From assembly GCF_008085905.1 (NCBI RefSeq), contig NZ_VSFF01000003.1:124001-188000 (forward strand): 64,000 bases of DNA, in the 5' to 3' direction. This DNA is from Actinomadura syzygii. Lineage in GTDB: Bacteria > Actinomycetota > Actinomycetes > Streptosporangiales > Streptosporangiaceae. This document shows, piece after piece, positions 58,460-64,000 of the stretch; the first letter of the stretch is position 1, and each line of letters opens with the position of its first letter. The notes under the pieces are model-generated. The model was given only the letters and a program-made list of their open reading frames with translations, was not told the DNA's origin and searched no databases. Position numbers and translations under genes: made by a program.

Positions 58460-60954
58460 AGGCCGTCGTGATGGCGGGAGGCGAGGGGACGCGGCTGCGC
58501 CCCATGACCGCCAACCAGCCGAAGCCGCTGCTCCCGCTCGTCAACCGGCCGATCATGGAGCACGTGCTGCGGCTGCTGAAACGGCACGGGTTCGGGGAGA
58601 CCGTCGTCACCGTCCAGTTCCTCGCGGCGCTCGTCCGCAACTACTTCGGGGACGGCGAGGAGCTCGGCATGGCGCTGAGCTACGCGACGGAGGAGGTCCC
58701 GCTCGGCACCGCGGGGAGCGTGAAGAACGCCGAGGAGGCGCTGCGCGACGACCGCTTCCTGGTGATCTCCGGGGACGCCCTCACCGACATCGACCTGACC
58801 GACATGGTGCGGTTCCACGAGGAGAAGGGCGCGCTCGTCACGATCGGGTTGAAGCGCGTCCCGAACCCGCTCGAATTCGGGATCATCATCGTCGACGACG
58901 AGGGCCGCGTGCGGCGCTTCCTGGAGAAGCCGACCTGGGGCCAGGTGTTCTCCGACACCGTCAACACCGGCATCTACGTCATGGAGCCGGAGGTCCTGGA
59001 GCACGTCGCGGCGGGGGAGCCGGTCGACTGGTCCGGGGACGTGTTCCCCGCGCTGCTGGCGGCGGGCGCCCCACTCTACGGATACGTCGCCGACTGCTAC
59101 TGGGAGGACGTCGGCACCCACGAGAGCTACCTCAAGGCGCAGGCAGACATGCTGTCCGGGCAGGTCGGCGTCGACCTGGACGGCTTCGAGGTTTCGCCCG
59201 GCGTGTGGGTCGCCGAAGGCGCGGAGGTGGACGCCGAGGCCGTCCTCAAGGGCCCGCTCTACATCGGCGACTACGCCAAGGTCGAAGCGGGCGTGGAGCT
59301 GCGGGAGTACACCGTCCTCGGCAGCAACGTCGTCGTGAAGGAGGGCGCGTTCCTGCACCGGGCGGTCGTCCACGACAACGTGTTCGTCGCGCCGTCCACG
59401 AACCTGCGCGGCTGTGTCGTCGGCAAGAACACCGACATCATGACGGGCGCCCGCGTCGAGGAGGGCGCCGTCATCGGGGACGAGTGCGTCATCGAGGCGG
59501 AGGCGTACGTCTCGTCCGGCGTGAAGGTCTACCCGTTCAAGACGATCGAGGCGGGCGCGGTCGTCAACACGAGCGTCATCTGGGAGTCGCGGGGGCAGCG
59601 CAACCTGTTCGGGCCGCGCGGCGTGTCCGGGCTGGTCAACGTCGAGATCACGCCGGAGCTGGCGGTGCGGCTCGCGAGCGCGTACGCGACCACGCTGAAG
59701 AAGGGCTCGACGGTCGTCACCGGACGGGACGTCTCCCGCGCCGCGCGGACGCTGAAGCGCGCGGTGAACAGCGCGCTGACCGCGAGCGCGATCGACGTCC
59801 GCGACCTGGAGGCGACGCCGCTGACCGTCGCCCGGTTCGAGACCGGCCGGGAGGACGCCGTCGGCGGCATCTACCTCCGCACCACGCTCGGCGACCCGCA
59901 GGGCGTCGACATCCTGTTCTTCGACCCGGACGGCGCCGACCTGTCCCAGGCGGCGCAGCGCAAGCTGGAGCGGGTGTTCGGGCGGCAGGAGTACCGGCGC
60001 GCGTTCCCCGGCGAGATCGCGGAGCTGACCTACCCGCCGCGCGTCGTCGAGACCTACACCCGCGACCTGCTGCGCCGGGTCGACATCGGCGGGGTCCGGG
60101 AGGCCGGGCTGAAGATCGTCCTGGACTGCGCGGGCGGGGTCGCCTCGCTCGTCCTGCCGAGCCTGCTCGGCAAGATCGGGGTGGAGGTCCTCACCCGCAA
60201 CGCCGGGCTGGACGAGGCGAACCCGACCGAGACGCTCGCCGAGCGGATGCGCGACCTGGAGCGGCTCGGCGAGCTGGTGTCGTCGTCGCGCGCCGCGTTC
60301 GGCGTCCGGTTCGACCCGGTGGGGGAGCGGATCTCCCTGGTCGACGAGAACGGCGAGCTGGTCGGGGACGACCGCGCCCTGCTCGTCATGCTCGACCTCG
60401 TCGCCGCGGAGCGCCGCGACGGGCGGGTGGCGCTGCCGGTGACGACGACGCGGGTCGCCGAGCAGGTGTGCCGGTTCCACGGCGTGCGGGTCGAGTGGAC
60501 GTCCACGTCGCAGGACGTGCTGACCAAGGCCGCCGCGCGGCCCGGCGTGATCTTCGCGGGGGACGGCCGGGGCGGGTTCCTGATGCCCGAGTTCGGCGGC
60601 ACCGTCGACGGGATCGCGGCGTTCGCCCGGCTGGTCGGGCTCGTCGCGCGGACGCGCCTCACGCTGTCGCAGATCGACCGCCGGATCCCGGACGCGCACC
60701 TGCTGCGCCGGTCCGTCCCGACGCCGTGGGCGGCGAAGGGCGGCGTGATGCGGCACGTCGTGGAGGCCGCCGGGACCCGGACGGTCGACACGACCGACGG
60801 CGTCCGCGTGGTCGAGGACGACGGCCGCTGGGTCCTCGTCCTGCCCGACCCGGCGGAGGCGGTCACGCACCTGTGGGCCGAGGGCCCGGACGCCGACGCC
60901 GCCCAGGCGCTGCTGGAGGACTGGGCCGCCGTGGTCGAGCGCGCCGGGTCCTGA
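58456..60954 (+). CDS. GDP-mannose pyrophosphorylase-like protein with degenerate phosphomannomutase half
   Basis: An 832-residue protein. Residues 1-235 are a nucleotidyltransferase with VVMAGGEGTRLRPMT and the metal-binding/catalytic VISGDALTD. Residues about 250-370 are a left-handed beta-helix of hexapeptide repeats. The rest, from 380, is a phosphohexomutase fold, yet its motifs are lost: TTLGDPQG stands for the phosphoserine loop TASHNP, RFDPVGER for the metal loop DGDxDR, and the GExSGH and RPSGTEP loops are also absent. The mutase half is therefore probably not catalytic. It may be structural or regulatory. The overlap with the CDP-alcohol transferase suggests the two act on one nucleotide-activated product. 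Confidence 0.87.
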   Translation: MKAVVMAGGEGTRLRPMTANQPKPLLPLVNRPIMEHVLRLLKRHGFGETVVTVQFLAALVRNYFGDGEELGMALSYATEEVPLGTAGSVKNAEEALRDDRFLVISGDALTDIDLTDMVRFHEEKGALVTIGLKRVPNPLEFGIIIVDDEGRVRRFLEKPTWGQVFSDTVNTGIYVMEPEVLEHVAAGEPVDWSGDVFPALLAAGAPLYGYVADCYWEDVGTHESYLKAQADMLSGQVGVDLDGFEVSPGVWVAEGAEVDAEAVLKGPLYIGDYAKVEAGVELREYTVLGSNVVVKEGAFLHRAVVHDNVFVAPSTNLRGCVVGKNTDIMTGARVEEGAVIGDECVIEAEAYVSSGVKVYPFKTIEAGAVVNTSVIWESRGQRNLFGPRGVSGLVNVEITPELAVRLASAYATTLKKGSTVVTGRDVSRAARTLKRAVNSALTASAIDVRDLEATPLTVARFETGREDAVGGIYLRTTLGDPQGVDILFFDPDGADLSQAAQRKLERVFGRQEYRRAFPGEIAELTYPPRVVETYTRDLLRRVDIGGVREAGLKIVLDCAGGVASLVLPSLLGKIGVEVLTRNAGLDEANPTETLAERMRDLERLGELVSSSRAAFGVRFDPVGERISLVDENGELVGDDRALLVMLDLVAAERRDGRVALPVTTTRVAEQVCRFHGVRVEWTSTSQDVLTKAAARPGVIFAGDGRGGFLMPEFGGTVDGIAAFARLVGLVARTRLTLSQIDRRIPDAHLLRRSVPTPWAAKGGVMRHVVEAAGTRTVDTTDGVRVVEDDGRWVLVLPDPAEAVTHLWAEGPDADAAQALLEDWAAVVERAGS

Positions 60955-60961
60955 GCCGCGC

Positions 60962-62386
60962 TCAGCAGCGCTCGCGGGGCTTCAGGCCGGTCGCGTCCGG
61001 CTCGCGGCTCCCGTAGGCGGCGTCGAGGAAGCCGGTGAGGCGGTCGACGTCGGCCGCGTTGGACACGAGGCCGAGCGACGCGCGCACCGCCCCGCCGCTC
61101 GGCAGGCCGAGCACGCCGAGGTAGTCGTCGAGCGTCCGCATCCGCCGGTGCGCGGTGAGCCGCAGCGCCCGCTCCGGGATCTCGAACGCGCCCTCCCCGG
61201 CGCCGGGGTTGCAGAAGCAGCCGGTGCGGACGGAGATCCCCGCGGCGGCGGTGTCACGGGCCACGATCCGCTCGTCGACGACCCCGCCGTGCGCGTCGAG
61301 GACGTTGAACGCGACCGTGCCGCCGCGCCGGTCGGTGCCGTCCGGGCCGTAGATCCTCACCAGCGGGGAGCCGTCCGGGCGGCGGAGCGCGGCGAGGCGG
61401 CGCAGCAGCCGGGCCGTCAGGCCCGTGACGCGGCGGTGGATGAGGTCCATGCCGATGTCCTCGATCCAGCGGATGCCGAACTCCACGTCCGGGATGGACA
61501 GGAAGTTGAGGGTGCCGTCCTCGAACGCCGTCTCGTCCGGGGCGAGGACGTGCCAGCCGCCGAGCGCGCTGACGGCCTGGATCGTCCCGCCCGCGAACCA
61601 CGGGCGGCGCAGCCGGGAAAGGGCCTCGCGCCGCGCGACCAGCGCGCCCACGCCGGTCGGGTACCCGAACACCTTGTACCAGCTCACCGGGACGAAGTCG
61701 GGCCGCACGAGGGAGAGGTCCAGGCGGTTGGCGGGGACGAACGCCGCCGCGTCCAGCAGGACGTCGTAGCCGTGGGCCCGCGCCAGCTCGATCCAGCTCA
61801 GCGGGTGCTGCACGCCGCTGAAGTTGCTCTGCGCCGGGAAGACGAACAGGCCGCGGCGGCCGGTGAGCGCGGCGGCGACCTCCTCGTCCGGGACGCGCAG
61901 CTCGGGCCCGCGGACGGGGACGTGCACCGTCGCCGCGCCGCGCGCCCGCGCGAACTCGCGCAGCCCGTTCACCGAGTTGTGGTTGTCGCCGGTGAGGACG
62001 AGCCGGTCGCCCGGCTCGAACGGGTACGCCTCGCCGACGAGGCGGCACGCGCCGCTCGCGTTCGGCGTGAACACCACCGCGTACTCGTCCGGGGAGGCGT
62101 TGAAGAACCCCAGGATCGCCTCCCGCGTCCGCTCGACCAGCGCGGTGGACGCGCTGGACGTCGGGTTCTCCGAGTGCGGGTTGCCGTAACAGTGGCCCGC
62201 GAGCCGCTCGCAGTGGGCGCGTATCTGCGCGTCCGCGGCGACGCCGGAGCCGGTGTAGTCGAGGTAGGTCTGGCCGCGCTCGTCCAGGTAGCGGTACTCG
62301 GTGGCGCGCAGCTCGTCGAGCCGCCGCGTTCCCGCGAAGCCCCCGCCGCAGCCGGGCAGGTCGTCAGAGCCGGATGAAGGGCCCAT
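60962..62386 (-). CDS. Class V aminotransferase / cysteine desulfurase-like (MoCo sulfurase type)
   Basis: A 474-residue PLP enzyme. PLP Lys is in VSWYKVFGYPTGVG; VLLDAAAFVPANRLDLS precedes it. Near the C-terminus VRTGCFCNPGAGE carries the Cys expected to accept sulfur. The N-terminal DYTGSGVAADAQIRAH and GNPHSENPTSSAS resemble the aminotransferase domain of molybdenum cofactor sulfurases. It may mobilize sulfur or act on another amino acid. The ATG at 62386 follows GGGGGTG; the frame is open further upstream. It converges on the nucleotidyltransferase, seven bases between stops. Confidence 0.86.
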   Translation of the reverse strand: MGPSSGSDDLPGCGGGFAGTRRLDELRATEYRYLDERGQTYLDYTGSGVAADAQIRAHCERLAGHCYGNPHSENPTSSASTALVERTREAILGFFNASPDEYAVVFTPNASGACRLVGEAYPFEPGDRLVLTGDNHNSVNGLREFARARGAATVHVPVRGPELRVPDEEVAAALTGRRGLFVFPAQSNFSGVQHPLSWIELARAHGYDVLLDAAAFVPANRLDLSLVRPDFVPVSWYKVFGYPTGVGALVARREALSRLRRPWFAGGTIQAVSALGGWHVLAPDETAFEDGTLNFLSIPDVEFGIRWIEDIGMDLIHRRVTGLTARLLRRLAALRRPDGSPLVRIYGPDGTDRRGGTVAFNVLDAHGGVVDERIVARDTAAAGISVRTGCFCNPGAGEGAFEIPERALRLTAHRRMRTLDDYLGVLGLPSGGAVRASLGLVSNAADVDRLTGFLDAAYGSREPDATGLKPRERC

Positions 62387-62417
62387 GGTGCACCCCCGCG
62401 TGCATGTAAGCCACACC

Positions 62418-62423
62418 CTTATA
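62418..62423 (-). promoter_or_regulatory. -10 element of the aminotransferase gene
   Basis: TATAAG (minus strand, 62423-62418) is a strong -10 in an A+T-richer gap (62387-62512). No convincing -35 is seen at the usual distance; TTGCGT lies slightly too far upstream. The gap also holds GACCTTTTTTGGTC (62467-62480), a palindrome with a central T-run. Confidence 0.35.
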
Positions 62424-62512
62424 GAAACGGTCCGAAATTCGGGTGTGACACGCAAGGGGGTGTCCTGACCTTTTTTGGTCCGCCTGAGGACGTTTGTCAG
62501 GTAGACCGGATG

Positions 62513-64000
62513 TCAGGTACGCCGGACGATCACCAGCCACGTCCCGGCGAGGAACAGCGCCGCGAACCCGCCGAGGACCGCCCAGTCGACGGCGACCGCG
62601 CGGGAGAACGTGTCCCCGTAGGAGTCGAGCAGCGGCGGGCCGAGCGGGGAGCGCCCGGTGGCCCAGAGCCGCTCGACGCCGAGGCTGTGGCCGAGCCCCT
62701 CGAACGCCCACCGGTTGGACATGGCGTAGCTCAGCCACCGTCCCGGCGCCGCCATCACCGGCACGGGCAGGATCGCACCCACGAACAGCACCTGCGGGAA
62801 GCACAGCATCGGCAGCGCCATCGTCGCCTGCGCCGGGTCGGTCACGGCCGCGGACACGAGCAGGCCCAGCGCCAGCGCCGCGAGCGAGCACAGGAGCAGC
62901 GTCGTGAACAGCTCCCCATAGGCGCCCCAGCCCGCCGCGGGCAGCCGGTCCAGGGCGCGCAGGACGCCGAGGGTCAGCGCGTCCACGACGGCCAGCAGCG
63001 GCAGCAGCACGGCGACCTTCGCCAGCACGTACGGCCCGGCGCGCAGCCCGGTGAGCCGCTCCCGCCGCACCACGGGCAGCTCCGAGCACACCTGGAGCAG
63101 GCCGTAGGTGAGGCCGAAGAAGAACCCGCCGAACGCGATCCAGAACAGGATCATCACCGTCGCGCTCGGGCTGGGCGCGGCGGGGGAGAACGCGCCCGGA
63201 CGGAACAGGACGGCGAACATCGCCAGCACCATCAACGGCGAGCCCGCGAGGACGGCGACCGTCAGCCGGTTCCGGGTCAGCAGGTCGGCGTTGCGGCGGC
63301 TGAGCAGGGCCCACTGCCGCCACGCCCCGACCGGCGGCCCGCCCGGCGAGGGCCGGTCGGCCGGGCGCGGCACGGGCTTCGGCGCGGGGGCCTCCCCGAT
63401 CTCCGCGCGGCCGCTGGACAGGCGGAGGTAGACGTCGTCGAACCCGTCGGCCTGGAAGTGCGCGAGCGCCTCGCGGGGCGGGCCGTAGAACGCGAGCGTC
63501 CCGTCCATGGCGAGGACGGCGACCTTGTCGCACACGGCCGCGTCCGGCGGGTGGTGGGTCGTGAGGACGACGGTCGTCCCGGTGGCGGCGAGGCCGCGCA
63601 GGGTCCGCATCAGATCGGCCGCCGACGCCGGGTCGAGGCCGGACGTCGGCTCGTCCAGGAAGAACACGCACGGCCGGGTCAGCAGCTCGACGGCGATGCT
63701 GGCGCGCTTGCGCTCGCCGCCGCTCAGCGACCCGACCCGCTGCCCGGCGCGGCCGGTGAGCGCCAGCGCCGCGAGCGCCCCGTCGACCGCGCTCTCCGCG
63801 TCCTCCGGCGGCGTCCCGGCGGGCAGCCGCAGGCCCGCCGCGTAGCGGAGGGTGCGCCGCAGCGGCAGGTCCCGGTGGACGATGTCGTCCTGCGGGACGT
63901 ACCCGAGCGACCCGTCGCCGCCCGCGTGCCGGACGTGGCCCTCGGCGGGCGGGCGGACGCCCGCGAGCGCGTCCAGCAGCGTGGTCTTGCCCGCGCCGCT
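62513..64000 (-). CDS. ABCG-type half-transporter: ATPase plus ABC-2 permease (5' truncated)
   Basis: The gene continues beyond the window edge; 495 residues are visible. It starts with Walker A SGAGKTTLL at the edge, then the Q loop YVPQDD, signature LSGGERKRASIAVEL and Walker B CVFFLDEPTSGLDP, followed by LTTHHP. From about the middle, a cytosolic linker leads to six transmembrane helices of an ABC-2 permease (WALLSRRNADLLTRNRL, then ILFWIAFGGFFFGLTYGLLQ). ATPase before permease in one chain is the ABCG layout; actinobacterial examples such as Rv1747 also have FHA domains before the ATPase, which would lie outside this window. The exported substrate is unknown. An in-frame internal start at 63667 is not genuine, because it would remove Walker A. 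Confidence 0.9.
   Translation of the reverse strand, partial: SGAGKTTLLDALAGVRPPAEGHVRHAGGDGSLGYVPQDDIVHRDLPLRRTLRYAAGLRLPAGTPPEDAESAVDGALAALALTGRAGQRVGSLSGGERKRASIAVELLTRPCVFFLDEPTSGLDPASAADLMRTLRGLAATGTTVVLTTHHPPDAAVCDKVAVLAMDGTLAFYGPPREALAHFQADGFDDVYLRLSSGRAEIGEAPAPKPVPRPADRPSPGGPPVGAWRQWALLSRRNADLLTRNRLTVAVLAGSPLMVLAMFAVLFRPGAFSPAAPSPSATVMILFWIAFGGFFFGLTYGLLQVCSELPVVRRERLTGLRAGPYVLAKVAVLLPLLAVVDALTLGVLRALDRLPAAGWGAYGELFTTLLLCSLAALALGLLVSAAVTDPAQATMALPMLCFPQVLFVGAILPVPVMAAPGRWLSYAMSNRWAFEGLGHSLGVERLWATGRSPLGPPLLDSYGDTFSRAVAVDWAVLGGFAALFLAGTWLVIVRRT

Noticed and set aside
62467-62480. GACCTTTTTTGGTC as a rho-independent terminator
   Set aside because: The T-run is inside the palindrome rather than after a G+C-rich stem, so it does not have terminator form.

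Overview
The window is a very G+C-rich chromosome segment with almost exclusively G/C third codon positions, frequent GTG starts, ATGA/GTGA stop-start overlaps and actinobacterial family signatures (SigB/F-type sigma factor, MmyB-type XRE regulators, EF-hand protein, DUF6343-like protein, HisKA_3 kinase). An actinomycete of the Actinomadura/Streptosporangiales type fits best; the genus is inferred from overall character, not from a marker gene. No rRNA, tRNA, CRISPR array, insertion sequence or phage module was seen. It reads as ordinary, metabolically versatile chromosome rather than an island.

Layout. 1-4724: end of glpF, glpK, a secreted trypsin-like protease, a stress-type sigma factor and a DUF2267 protein. 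4743-10831: an SDR overlapping a family-4 glycosyltransferase, a drug-efflux MFS divergent from an XRE regulator, a small membrane protein and an aldo-keto reductase. 10991-20196: a stand-alone PaaZ-type fusion enzyme and LysR regulator, then a leftward operon (ALDH7-like dehydrogenase, FAD amine oxidase, Glu/Leu-type dehydrogenase) divergent from a fused alpha-beta 2-oxoacid dehydrogenase E1; the set would fit lysine/pipecolate/aminoadipate breakdown. 20286-22208: a membrane Ser/Thr kinase fused to an extracytoplasmic OpuAC (glycine-betaine-binding) domain, one of the most unusual genes here. 22194-26899: a LIV-type amino acid ABC importer with LivM and LivG fused.

27056-36409 is the most coherent system: a hydroxyproline catabolic locus. 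It has an ornithine cyclodeaminase-family reductase, an XRE-cupin regulator, a three-part D-hydroxyproline dehydrogenase (FAD / 2Fe-2S / FAD-BFD), a DHDPS-family deaminase, a proline-racemase-family epimerase and two aldehyde dehydrogenases. Two copies of a 16-bp palindrome (GTTCGGTATACCGAAC and GTTCGGTTTAACGAAC) sit in the promoters of the regulator and of the catabolic operon, defining a probable regulon. The adjacent LIV importer may supply the substrate.

36462-47241: lactonase, TesB thioesterase, pgi, an EF-hand protein, then a UlaA/SgaT-type PTS (IIC, IIB, IIA) with a SIS-domain isomerase and a GntR regulator; a DasR-like site lies between the regulator and a divergent secreted protein of unknown function, followed by a PfkB kinase. 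47245-56337: AraC/NmrA/DUF1772 genes, an alpha/beta hydrolase divergent from an ArsR-type regulator, a metallophosphoesterase, a TetR regulator and thiC with an upstream TPP riboswitch. 56338-64000: an orphan histidine kinase, a CDP-alcohol phosphotransferase overlapping a GDP-mannose pyrophosphorylase-like protein with an inactive-looking phosphomannomutase half, a class V aminotransferase, and a truncated ABCG-type exporter running off the end.
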